A stretch of 64,000 nucleotides of DNA from Mucilaginibacter defluvii (GTDB taxonomy: Bacteria > Bacteroidota > Bacteroidia > Sphingobacteriales > Sphingobacteriaceae): assembly GCF_039543225.1 (NCBI RefSeq), contig NZ_BAABJI010000002.1, positions 124,001-188,000 on the forward strand, written 5' to 3'. Below are positions 52,286 to 61,242 of this stretch, piece by piece. Both the position numbers and the translations under genes were made by a program. The notes under the pieces were generated by a model. That model saw nothing but the letters and a program-made list of their open reading frames with translations, made no database searches and was not told the origin of the DNA. The stretch's first letter is position 1. The number at the start of each line of letters is the position of its first letter.

Positions 52286-53245
52286 TTACTTTTTTTTAGC
52301 TCGTGGGTTAGGCCCAGCCTTTGATTCCATATCTTTTACGGTTTTCTCTTTAAATTCACTCAGCGCATCAGCCAGGCCCTGTAATTCAGGGTCAAGTCCC
52401 GGGGCAAATTCTTCAGGCCGCTCAGGCGCCACAGGTATCGGGTATGATTCATCCGGCTCTTTCTTAGTAATCAGCTCAGTGCCATCATTAGCAGGCGCGC
52501 TGCCGCTGAAAATTTTCTCCATCTCTGATGAATCAAGGCGGAAATGATACTGCTCGCGGTGTATACCTGCATCCAGTAGTTTTTTTACTTCCGGATATTG
52601 CGACGAATCAAACTTAGGTATCGGCAGTGCCTTGGCCCAGTCAACGCCTAAAGTCTCCAGTGCTTTGGCAAAAGCCATTTGGTGAGCCTCATCCCTTACA
52701 ATCAGAAAGGAAATAGTAGCCCTGAGCGTTTTGTTGGACGACATCTGGTATATCCGTGATTTCTGGATCCGGCCGGTCGCTTCAAGTACCAGGTTATCCA
52801 TCAAATCCAGCACAAGGTTACCGTGGTTGTGCACGTATGATCCGCTCCAGGGGTTGCCGGCCGCATCAACAGGCAGGGCGCCTTGTGCGCCAACAATAAA
52901 GTGATGCGGGTTTTTGGCATGTTTGCCTACATCGAGCGTAGGTTCGCCGCCTTTGCCCGGCGTATCAAATTTATCGCCGTTGTAGCGTGGGGAACCGTCC
53001 AGCAATTGTGAAATTGTTTTGGTGATCAGTTCAACGTGGCTTATCTCCTCAATACCGATGCCCTGTATCAGGTCGAGGTAGGGTATACCATCGCCGCGGA
53101 AGTTAAAACTTTGAAACAGGAACTGCATCATGGTGCGCATTTCGCCAAATTGCCCGCCCAGGCCTTCCTGTAAGGCATTTGCTGCCGCCGGATCCGGTTC
53201 GTCCATAACGATCGGATTGATTAATTTTTGGATGTGGTAAAACAT
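52286..53245 (-). CDS. Manganese (non-haem) catalase
   Basis: The 319-residue protein keeps the four-helix-bundle di-manganese ligands: E35 (FGEMRTMMQ), E67 and H70 (EEISHVE), E155 (NLVLEATGR) and H188 (RDEAHQMAF). It should disproportionate hydrogen peroxide. A ~60-residue hydrophilic, proline- and lysine-rich C-terminal tail (ESYPIPVAPERPEEF onward) extends beyond the core, common in Bacteroidota versions. It is divergent from the second TonB receptor with a 346-base gap; iron-poor cells could benefit from a manganese enzyme, but shared control is not shown. Confidence 0.93.
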   Translation of the reverse strand: MFYHIQKLINPIVMDEPDPAAANALQEGLGGQFGEMRTMMQFLFQSFNFRGDGIPYLDLIQGIGIEEISHVELITKTISQLLDGSPRYNGDKFDTPGKGGEPTLDVGKHAKNPHHFIVGAQGALPVDAAGNPWSGSYVHNHGNLVLDLMDNLVLEATGRIQKSRIYQMSSNKTLRATISFLIVRDEAHQMAFAKALETLGVDWAKALPIPKFDSSQYPEVKKLLDAGIHREQYHFRLDSSEMEKIFSGSAPANDGTELITKKEPDESYPIPVAPERPEEFAPGLDPELQGLADALSEFKEKTVKDMESKAGPNPRAKKK

Positions 53246-53483
53246 AGATAGTTGATATTTGAGTAATTTATAACTTAAAATATTAACTAAATTTTAAATA
53301 ATTAGTTTTAAAGTTTATCAAATAGATTGAAATCAAAAAATTTACAAATGGAAAGTAAAGCAAAGCTCCTATCGAAAGGATAGCCGGAACGATATGAAAA
53401 GCTGCGGAGAAATAGCCAATTGTTAATTAAATAACAACTGATACGACTCACAGTCTTTAGACCTAATTTATATTGCTTCGTTA

Positions 53484-53514
53484 TTTGTATTTATTCTAAA
53501 TAAATATAGCTTTG
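53484..53514 (+). promoter_or_regulatory. Promoter with operator palindrome filling the spacer, TonB receptor 2 operon
   Basis: TTTG (53484-53487) and the -7 box TAGCTTTG (53507-53514) are separated by exactly 19 bases. That spacer, TATTTATTCTAAATAAATA (53488-53506), is an inverted repeat (ATTTATT-CTA-AATAAAT). Its ATTTATTCTAAATAA part (53489-53503) matches 14/15 to the motif in the promoter of the first TonB receptor. Binding of a repressor there would block RNA polymerase directly. Transcription should start near 53521. Confidence 0.75.
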
Positions 53515-53523
53515 CAAAAAAAT

Positions 53524-53565
53524 GCCACACGGTTTCGGACCCGTGTGGCTAACCGGAAGATCCGG
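53524..53565 (+). ncRNA. Structured 5' leader: two consecutive hairpins
   Basis: Hairpin 1: GCCACACGG (53524-53532) pairs perfectly with CCGTGTGGC (53541-53549) around an 8-base loop. Hairpin 2: CCGGA (53553-53557) pairs with TCCGG (53561-53565) around AGA. The predicted transcription start (about 53521) puts hairpin 1 at the very 5' end. CCACA of hairpin 1 can alternatively pair with TGTGG (53577-53581) just before the ATG at 53592. The leader could regulate or simply protect the mRNA; no known riboswitch class is recognised. Confidence 0.55.
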
Positions 53566-53591
53566 CTCACCTTTAATGTGGATTAAAAGTA

Positions 53592-56087
53592 ATGCAAGTT
53601 AAAAAAATTTTGCTTTTAGGAGCGCTCTGTTCCAACGCGTTCATTGTAAACGCCGCCCCGAGAAATGTAGTATCGGGACCTGTTTTTAAAGCCTATGAAA
53701 AAACTTTACATCTAAACTCAAAAGCCGACGAAGAACAACATGGTTCAGTTCGCGGTCGTGTAACTACTGCTGATGGTAATGTAGCCATGGCCGTTACCGT
53801 ATCATTAAAAGGTACCAAATACGGTAGCATTACCAACGAGGATGGTGAGTACCAGCTTAAACGCGTACCTGTTGGCGAGTATACACTCATCGTATCAGGC
53901 GTGGGTTTGGTTACTAAAGAAAAACAAGTTCAGGTAACCAAGGGCACTATCATCGTTGATTTTTCATTACAGGAAAACCTTGCACAGTTAGATGAGGTAC
54001 AGATCAATACCCGCAAAAACAGGTTTAAAAATGACAAGGTATCGCCATCCTTAAGATTACAATCTCCGTTGATCGAGATACCACAAAACATACAGGTAAT
54101 CAATAGCCAGCTGCTTGCCGACCAGTTAACCTTTGATATTGTTGATGGTGTAACCCGCAACGTGAGCGGTGCTACCCGTACCGGCCACTGGGATGCGCAG
54201 TATGCTAACATTTTTATGCGCGGTACAAACATCCCGGCATTCCGTAACGGCATGAACCAAAAAATGCCTTGGGGCCCTTTAGCTGATGATGCCGCTACTA
54301 TTGATCGTATTGAATTTGTTAAAGGCCCTTCGGGCTTTATGATGGCCAATGGCGAACCGGGCGGTATTTACAACGTGGTAACTAAAAAGCCAACCGGCCA
54401 AAACCGTAGTTCGGTAACCCTGAGTGGTGGAGGTTACAACCTTGGCCGTGCAGCCATTGACCTGGATGGCAAATTATCGAAAGATGGTAAATTACTGTTC
54501 CGTTTAAACCTGGCGGCTCAAACCAAAGGCAGCTACAATAAATATAACTATACCGACAAGTACATCATTGCACCGGTAATTAGCTACCAGGTTGACAGCA
54601 ATACGCTGATCACGGCCGAATATACCACGCAGCATGTAGAAGCTCAGGCTTTAGGTACTTACGGCTTTTCGCCAAAAGGTTTTGGCGATACCGACCCGAG
54701 CTTTTTTATTGGCGACCCGGCACTTGACCCGAATAAACTGAACGACCATAACGTTACCTTTTATTTAAACCACAGGCTAAACAGCAAATGGAAGCTGAAC
54801 GGACAGGTGGCCTATGTAAGGTATGGCCTGGAAGGTGGCACGCCATGGCCATCAACCATAGCGCCTAATGGTGATATGCGCAGGTATCTGAACATAAGCG
54901 AGGAGCTGGCTATCAACAAGAATGCACAGTTAAGCATTATGGGCGATATTGTAGCCGGACCGGTAATCCACCGCATATTAACCGGTGTTGATATGGGTAA
55001 TCTTAAAACCTGGGGCGATTTTAGCAGCGTTCAACAGCCTGACCTTCAACTGGCAGGTAATGCTACCTTTAACATATATAACCCAACTTACGGTATACCA
55101 TTTGCCAACATACCATTTTTTGATCGCTCACGCAGTATACAAACACGCTCAGGATCAAACACCTATGCAACAAATTTAACTTATACAGGTGCTTACCTGC
55201 AGGATGAGATACGCATGCTGGATGAAAAGCTGCGCCTTACCCTTGCAGGCCGCTTTACCCATGCGGTGACTGTTGGTAAAACCAACAAAACTCAAATATC
55301 TAACGATGTATTTAGTCCGCGTGCCGGTTTAAGCTATTCAATAACTAATGATTTTAGCGCATATACCTTGTACGATCAGAGCTTCCTTCCGGTGGCAGGT
55401 CAGGACTTTTTTGGCGAAGCGTTTAAACCGATCAGGGGTAACAACATTGAAGTTGGCTTGAAAAAAGATTGGTTCAAAGGCCGTTGGAATACCACTGTTG
55501 CCGCTTACCGAATCACAAAAAAGAACGTGCTTACCGCTGACTTAGACCCTGCCCATATAGCGGCTAACCCTAATGCGCAGGTACAATTAGGCCAAATTGA
55601 ATCAAAAGGTATCGAACTCGATATAACCGGTGAAATTGTTCAGAACCTGAACCTGGTATTGAACTACGCTTATACTGACGCAACGGTTAAAAAAGATAAC
55701 AACGCAGCGCTTGTAGGCAATCCTGTTCCTAATTCAGCAAAACACATCACCAACGGATGGCTGTCATACCGTTTCCGTAAACAAGGCTCAATTTTAAAAG
55801 GGTTTGGTATAAACGGTGGTTACCAAATACAGTTGGACAGAAATTCAGGTTCAACATCTGTACCGTTAAAACTGCCTAACTACTACCGTTTTGATGCAGG
55901 CGTATCCTACGAGAAAGGCCGAATCACGGTATCAGGCTTAATAAACAACCTGTTCGATCGCCGTATGCTTACACAAGGCTCATACACCAAGCTGGCTACT
56001 GAAACAGCAACGTCGGTATCGTACTACACTTACATATACGAAGTGCCAAGAACCGGCAGATTGAGCATCACTTACAGGTTTAAATAA
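53592..56087 (+). CDS. TonB-dependent siderophore receptor with CarboxypepD_reg-like domain
   Basis: The 831-residue protein has a signal peptide (KKILLLGALCSNAFIVNAAP) and a CarboxypepD_reg-like domain (~50-135, VRGRVTTADGNVAMAVTVSL). The plug has SPLIEIPQNIQVINSQLLAD and FMRGTNIPAF, and the barrel ends with GRLSITYRFK. The PQNIQV plug segment and IFMRG are typical of ferric siderophore receptors. It is followed after 29 bases by a PepSY-TM protein gene, the same pair as on the minus strand at 23968-27666. The ligand is unknown. Confidence 0.92.
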   Translation: MQVKKILLLGALCSNAFIVNAAPRNVVSGPVFKAYEKTLHLNSKADEEQHGSVRGRVTTADGNVAMAVTVSLKGTKYGSITNEDGEYQLKRVPVGEYTLIVSGVGLVTKEKQVQVTKGTIIVDFSLQENLAQLDEVQINTRKNRFKNDKVSPSLRLQSPLIEIPQNIQVINSQLLADQLTFDIVDGVTRNVSGATRTGHWDAQYANIFMRGTNIPAFRNGMNQKMPWGPLADDAATIDRIEFVKGPSGFMMANGEPGGIYNVVTKKPTGQNRSSVTLSGGGYNLGRAAIDLDGKLSKDGKLLFRLNLAAQTKGSYNKYNYTDKYIIAPVISYQVDSNTLITAEYTTQHVEAQALGTYGFSPKGFGDTDPSFFIGDPALDPNKLNDHNVTFYLNHRLNSKWKLNGQVAYVRYGLEGGTPWPSTIAPNGDMRRYLNISEELAINKNAQLSIMGDIVAGPVIHRILTGVDMGNLKTWGDFSSVQQPDLQLAGNATFNIYNPTYGIPFANIPFFDRSRSIQTRSGSNTYATNLTYTGAYLQDEIRMLDEKLRLTLAGRFTHAVTVGKTNKTQISNDVFSPRAGLSYSITNDFSAYTLYDQSFLPVAGQDFFGEAFKPIRGNNIEVGLKKDWFKGRWNTTVAAYRITKKNVLTADLDPAHIAANPNAQVQLGQIESKGIELDITGEIVQNLNLVLNYAYTDATVKKDNNAALVGNPVPNSAKHITNGWLSYRFRKQGSILKGFGINGGYQIQLDRNSGSTSVPLKLPNYYRFDAGVSYEKGRITVSGLINNLFDRRMLTQGSYTKLATETATSVSYYTYIYEVPRTGRLSITYRFK

Positions 56088-56116
56088 TAATATAGATAAA
56101 GTACAACATCAGTATA

Positions 56117-57418
56117 ATGACATCAACAAATAAAGCATCAGTAAAAGCCAAACAAAAAAATTCGCGCTTTAAGCGGATCAACAACTGGCTGCATTTATGG
56201 CTTGGCCTTATTTCAGGTGTGATTGTGCTGATCGTTTGCTTAACCGGCTGCATTTGGGTTTTTAACGAGGAAATAACAGCCCTGCTTGAGCCCGAAACCA
56301 ATATTGAATGGCAGAATAAACCGGTGCTTAAACCTTCGCAATTAGCGGCAATAGCTACTAAGCAAAATCCAGGTAAGGTGGCCTCGTACGCTAACTACCA
56401 GCAGGGCCGTGCCATTAACCTTACCCTGCGCCCGGCCAATGCTAAAGCGGCTGATCGCAGGGGTGCTTACACGCTGTTAAAGATTAACCCTTACACCGGC
56501 AGGGTCATCTCGAAAGAAGAACATAAAGCCGGTGAAGCCGACTTTTTCAGGACAATTTTAAACGGGCACCGCTTTTTATGGCTGCCATCAGAAATTGGGC
56601 GGCCTATTGTAAATTATGGTACCCTGGTATTTGTTATACTGCTTATTACAGGATTGGTATGGTGGTATCCTAAAAAATGGAATAAATCAACCCGCGAAAA
56701 AAGTTTTACCATAAAATGGGGTGCATCATTTAAACGTGTAAACCTCGACCTGCATAACGTGCTGGGCTTTTATTCGCTGCTGTTTTTAGCTGCCATTGCG
56801 CTTACAGGCATGGTTTACGGTATTAAATGGTACAGCGAAAGCTTATACTGGGTAACAACCGGCGGCGAAACACTACCTGAGTTCAGAAGGCTGGAGTCGG
56901 ACTCGCTGCAAAAAGGTAAAGGTTTCGCTCCTGACAAGGTGATGAATATAGCCTGGAACAAGGTGATCGCCAAGCACCCCAAATCCATGGGTTTCTACTA
57001 CAGCTATCCTGATACCGCTAATGCCAAGGCTGCTGTTTATATTACCGTGTATCCGAACAAAGGGCAGTTTTATAATAGCCAGGGCTACACGTTTGATCAG
57101 CATACGTTAAAAGAAATTAAACGTACCGACCCTTATTCCGTGCCTTATAACCAGGCATCAGTCGGGCAAAAACTGCGTAAAATGAATTATGATATTCATG
57201 TGGGTAGTATACTTGGTTTTCCGGGTAAGGTGTTAGCTTTTTTGGCAGCGTTGATAGGGGCAAGCCTGCCGGTAACCGGCTTTTTGGTATGGTATGGTCG
57301 AAAATTTAAGAAGAAGCCGGATTTGAATAAAAGTAATTATCGTGCCGAAACTATTGGAACTACCAAAATCCGATCAATCAAAAAAATAAATCTCACTCAA
57401 AAACAGGCTGTATTATAG
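56117..57418 (+). CDS. PepSY-TM domain membrane protein, iron-siderophore reductase-like
   Basis: The 433-residue protein starts with a basic segment and a helix (HLWLGLISGVIVLIVCLTGC), followed by a PepSY-containing periplasmic part and a helix with TLVFVILLITGLVWWYPKKW. It then has LDLHNVLGFYSLLFLAAIALTGM-like segments and a C-terminal helix with GASLPVTGFLVWYG. The HN..G pattern (DLHNVLGFY) is also present in the paralogue at 23968. It is cotranscribed with the receptor and should help release siderophore iron at the inner membrane. Its terminator is at 57601, 183 bases on. Confidence 0.88.
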   Translation: MTSTNKASVKAKQKNSRFKRINNWLHLWLGLISGVIVLIVCLTGCIWVFNEEITALLEPETNIEWQNKPVLKPSQLAAIATKQNPGKVASYANYQQGRAINLTLRPANAKAADRRGAYTLLKINPYTGRVISKEEHKAGEADFFRTILNGHRFLWLPSEIGRPIVNYGTLVFVILLITGLVWWYPKKWNKSTREKSFTIKWGASFKRVNLDLHNVLGFYSLLFLAAIALTGMVYGIKWYSESLYWVTTGGETLPEFRRLESDSLQKGKGFAPDKVMNIAWNKVIAKHPKSMGFYYSYPDTANAKAAVYITVYPNKGQFYNSQGYTFDQHTLKEIKRTDPYSVPYNQASVGQKLRKMNYDIHVGSILGFPGKVLAFLAALIGASLPVTGFLVWYGRKFKKKPDLNKSNYRAETIGTTKIRSIKKINLTQKQAVL

Positions 57419-57600
57419 CAAATATAGTTGTTAAAGAATAGGATAATTTGCTTTGACTTATCATTAGCGTTGTAGTGCCTTAAGAATTTAACATAAACTG
57501 GCGATTGATGAATCCTCATCAGGCGTTTTGAATTGCCTTCTTCAACGTTATTGTCGATAGCATTTCAAATATGGCCGGGCCAGTGGAGTACGCTTAAAGT

Positions 57601-57635
57601 AAAGCCGTCAAAATCAACGATTTTGACGGCTTTTT
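57601..57635 (+). terminator. Strong Rho-independent terminator of the second iron operon
   Basis: AAAGCCGTCAAAATC (57601-57615) pairs perfectly with GATTTTGACGGCTTT (57619-57633) around a 3-base loop, followed by T-run. The ~180 bases between the PepSY stop and this site hold no supported gene. Confidence 0.9.
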
Positions 57636-58142
57636 GGTTTTGTGTGTATGCTGTTTAAAGGGTGGTTTGTTTGTAATTCTGCTACAAGGTTATTGATGGT
57701 TCGCGGTGGTAAAAACAACCAAGATTATACGGATTGCAATATACTTTATGGATAGGCAAGCAATTTATTAGTGATAGATTTCGATAGATAGTTTTGTGAA
57801 TGTCGTTCAGGCAAATAATCATGTTCTTTTATGCTTCTAAAGTTTCAGAAAGGTGTTTAACATCGGTTCTTCGTAATCCTCCTTCGAACATCAAAATAAT
57901 GTAATTGCGATTGCTTTAAAGTAAAATATTATTTTTTAACAATGACATAATTTAATATTTATATCAAAGTATGTTTTGCATTGTAAATACTTGATGGATA
58001 ATAAAATGTTAACAAGCTATTGATGATCGGGACACTTGCTCTCAATTATTTTGTGATGTCTCTAACAGGTAATAATATTCTTATTTAGAGAAAAAAAATA
58101 CTTTAAAGTTATCACATAATAATACAAGTACAATCCTGGTAT
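57636..58142. other. Non-coding upstream region of the third TonB receptor
   Basis: No gene is seen in ~500 A/T-rich bases. A perfect -7 box TAGTTTTG occurs at 57788-57795, but is ~390 bases from the receptor start. A half-site TTATTTAGA (58081-58089) equals the reverse complement of half the iron-type motif found at the other two receptors; alone it is weak evidence for shared control. Confidence 0.45.
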
Positions 58143-58178
58143 ATGGCGTGTTTTTACCCTTCGTTTTTCCCGAATAAA

Positions 58179-61100
58179 ATGTACAAAGGCTTCCTTTTTC
58201 TTGCCTTTTTACTGGCTTTTCAATTCATTACTTTTGGTGCCTTTTCAAAGTCTGTTTTTTTCCAAAATACAGGTCGAATAGCCGGTAAGGTAGTTGATGA
58301 AAAGGGCGAAGGTATACCCGGAGCAACCGTTCGTGTTGCCGGCCAAACTATCGGCACGCAAACCGGCATTGATGGCAGTTTTTCGCTGGCTGTAAAAGCG
58401 GGTACCTATATTATCGATATAAGTTTTATATCGTACCAAACCAAACGTATTACGGATGTTGTTGTAAAAAGCGGTGAGGTAACGGCGCTAAACGTATCGT
58501 TACAACAGCAAACGGCACAGCTTAAGGAGGTTGTTGTGTCATCAACCTATCGCAAGTCATCTACCGAAGGGTTATATACCAGGCAAAAAAATGCCAGCAA
58601 CATAACAAACGGTATATCGGCCGAGCAGATTGCCAAAACGCCCGACGCCAACGTGGGGCAATCATTAAAACGAATAAGCGGTTTAGCTACTTTTGATAAT
58701 AAATATGTAATTGTTCGTGGCATATCTGAACGTTACAACGTGGCCACATTGGATGGTACACCACTGCCGAGCACTGATTATACGCAGCGTAACTTTTCGT
58801 TTGATTTATTGCCTGCCGAGGTAATTGAAGGTATAGTTGTACACAAAACCATAACGCCCGATCTGCCGGTTGGTTTTGCGGGCGGTATGGTACAGGTAAA
58901 TACACGTGACATACCAACCAAAAATTTTGTAAGCTTCAGCATCGGTACAGGTTTCAACGATCAGTCAACCGGGAAGGATTTTATATCAGCCAAGCGCGGT
59001 AAGTATGATTATTTGGGCTATGATGACGGCACGCGTAAAATGGTGCCCAGTTTTAGAGTTACCGATGGAGCCACCGGAGCAGGCGCTGACGACCCGAGGG
59101 GCTTTACCGAAGCCGACTTTCAATATGCAAGGCAATTCACTAATAACTGGGGTTTATACAAATACAAAACGCAGCCTAACCAGAATTATACCTTTGGTAT
59201 AGGGCAAAATTATAACCTGAAAAAAGACGGCGAGCGCATTGGCTTTATTGCAACACTCAACTATCGTAATACTCAAAGCATAGTCGATGTAGTTAACCAG
59301 CGCAGTATTTTTCTTTTTTCGCCTCAGGCGATAAACAATCTGTTTGACGGCAATCCTACCGGCTTTGGCAAAATCTATAATTTTAACACTACTTACGGCG
59401 GTGTTTTAAACATGGGCTATCGCAGTAAAAAGCATCAGATAAGTATACGCAACAGCTACAGCCGCATATTTTCAAATCCTACTACCATTATTTCAGGGTA
59501 TGATAATGAGAGCGGCGGCGTATTGTTGGGCGCTCAATATGCTCCATCAACCATGCGTATTGTTACCGAGCCCGACTTTTTGGGCCTGCTTCAAAATAAA
59601 ATACAGGGCGAACATCAGGCCGGTCTATATAAACTGAATTGGGACGTGAGCCGTACCGCGTTAAACCGCAGCCGTAAGGATATGCTGCGCAGGCAAATAG
59701 TAAACAATAATCAGTTATATGGTAATTATTTTCATGATTTTGTTGATGCGGATGCCATAAACGTTTTCCCTTTATCAAGGCAGGCTTTTGATGTGAAGGA
59801 AACGGATTATAACTGGACCGCCTCTGTTTCAAGGCCAATTTCAACGGCGCCGGAGTTTACAGGGACCGTGAAATTAGGTTATATCGGTTTCAATAAAAAG
59901 CAGGTAAACAATTTTATAACCGCTTACCTGAGGCCGGCAAGTAATAATGGTTTTGAACTTGATCCGAATTTCGTGATCGAAGATGTACATACGCCCGAAA
60001 ACTTTGCGCCAAATAAGCTGGCTTATGAGGTAAACCCTATCGGATTGAACAGCTACGATGGTACATCGCAGTTTCACGCCGGTTACGCCATGGTTGACCA
60101 AACTTTGTGGGAAAAACTTCGCTTTGTTGGCGGCTTAAGGGTAGAGTATTTTAAACTCCAGCTTATCGGAGATGCAATAAGCAGCCTGAACGCACTAATA
60201 TCAAGCCCGAACATTGTGCTTGTTGCTAATGAGGATGATATTGACAAGCCATGGCAAATTTTACCTTCGGCCAACCTTACCTATAGTGTAACCGACCAGT
60301 TCAAAGTAAAAGCGGCTTATTCACAAAGTATGGTTCGACCTGAATTTAACGAGCGCTCGTTTGCCACAAGGTACGATCCGGTGCTACAGGGCGACGTAAC
60401 GGGTAACTTGGTAATCAGCACCAAAACTGACAGTTATGACTTACGCGGAGAATGGTACCCTGGCCTTGGCGAAATATTATCCGCAGGTATTTTTTACAAA
60501 TACCTTGACAGGCCGCTTGAGCTAACTAAACGCGGCGGTCAGGATTTGTATGTATACAATAACGGGTTTTGGGCAAAAAGCTACGGCCTTGAGTTAGAAG
60601 TGCGCAAGCGCTTAGGCTTTATCAACAGTGATTTGCCGCTGCTTGATCAGGTAACCGTATTTAGTAACGCCACCCTTCTTCGCTCTAAAGTACGGGGAGC
60701 TTTGCCACCCCGCCCTGAACTGGTTGACCCGGCTAACCCAAACGTTTACAGGCTTGTATCTCAACCTGATGAAAGGGACAGGCCGTTATACGGGCAAACG
60801 CCTTTTTTGCTCAATACCGGCGTGGAGTATAGCGGTAAGATATTTGGATTCAACATTGTACATAATCATTCAGGCCGAAAATTCTATTTGCTTACAGACA
60901 ACCTTGCGCTTAATGAGTATGAAGCCCCGTATGATCAGGTTGATGTACAGTTAAATGCCAATGTGCTTAAAAACAAAGGCAAAATCAGGTTCAACTTCGG
61001 CAACCTGTTTAACAACCGTAATTTTTACTATAACGGTATGGCCAGCTACGAGCCGATTGATCCTAATAACGCCGAAGCCGGCAACCGGTTAAAGCCGGGT

Positions 61101-61190
61101 TATACTGATGGTTATGAAAAAGATGATGTAATCACTTTTTCGCGCAAATACGGGCGCACGTTCACCCTATCATTTAATTACACTTTTTAG
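58179..61190 (+). CDS. TonB-dependent outer-membrane receptor with CarboxypepD_reg-like domain (not SusC, not siderophore type)
   Basis: The start at ATG 58179 (MYKGFLFLAFLLAFQF) gives 1003 residues with a normal signal peptide; an ATG at 58143 would add 12 residues. The CarboxypepD_reg domain (GRIAGKVVDEKGEGIPGATV) is followed by a plug with LKEVVVSSTYRKSSTEGLY and ALYKRISGLATFDNKYVIVRGIS-type motifs (VIVRGISERYNVATLDGTPL). The barrel ends GRTFTLSFNYTF. The TPDANVGQSLKRISGL segment is typical of receptors paired with a lipoprotein rather than with SusD. It is followed by the beta-helix lipoprotein gene at 61243. The substrate is unknown. Confidence 0.9.
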   Translation: MYKGFLFLAFLLAFQFITFGAFSKSVFFQNTGRIAGKVVDEKGEGIPGATVRVAGQTIGTQTGIDGSFSLAVKAGTYIIDISFISYQTKRITDVVVKSGEVTALNVSLQQQTAQLKEVVVSSTYRKSSTEGLYTRQKNASNITNGISAEQIAKTPDANVGQSLKRISGLATFDNKYVIVRGISERYNVATLDGTPLPSTDYTQRNFSFDLLPAEVIEGIVVHKTITPDLPVGFAGGMVQVNTRDIPTKNFVSFSIGTGFNDQSTGKDFISAKRGKYDYLGYDDGTRKMVPSFRVTDGATGAGADDPRGFTEADFQYARQFTNNWGLYKYKTQPNQNYTFGIGQNYNLKKDGERIGFIATLNYRNTQSIVDVVNQRSIFLFSPQAINNLFDGNPTGFGKIYNFNTTYGGVLNMGYRSKKHQISIRNSYSRIFSNPTTIISGYDNESGGVLLGAQYAPSTMRIVTEPDFLGLLQNKIQGEHQAGLYKLNWDVSRTALNRSRKDMLRRQIVNNNQLYGNYFHDFVDADAINVFPLSRQAFDVKETDYNWTASVSRPISTAPEFTGTVKLGYIGFNKKQVNNFITAYLRPASNNGFELDPNFVIEDVHTPENFAPNKLAYEVNPIGLNSYDGTSQFHAGYAMVDQTLWEKLRFVGGLRVEYFKLQLIGDAISSLNALISSPNIVLVANEDDIDKPWQILPSANLTYSVTDQFKVKAAYSQSMVRPEFNERSFATRYDPVLQGDVTGNLVISTKTDSYDLRGEWYPGLGEILSAGIFYKYLDRPLELTKRGGQDLYVYNNGFWAKSYGLELEVRKRLGFINSDLPLLDQVTVFSNATLLRSKVRGALPPRPELVDPANPNVYRLVSQPDERDRPLYGQTPFLLNTGVEYSGKIFGFNIVHNHSGRKFYLLTDNLALNEYEAPYDQVDVQLNANVLKNKGKIRFNFGNLFNNRNFYYNGMASYEPIDPNNAEAGNRLKPGYTDGYEKDDVITFSRKYGRTFTLSFNYTF

Positions 61191-61242
61191 CATCAAACAA
61201 ACAAAACTATATCAACAAACTAACTATCAATTCAGAAAAAAA

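Noticed and set aside
57419..57600. Possible remnant of a transposase in the minus frame (NAIDNNVEEGNSKRL recalls DNNxxE motifs of IS66)
   Set aside because: Only a short match; no inverted repeats, no longer frame and no other IS parts nearby.
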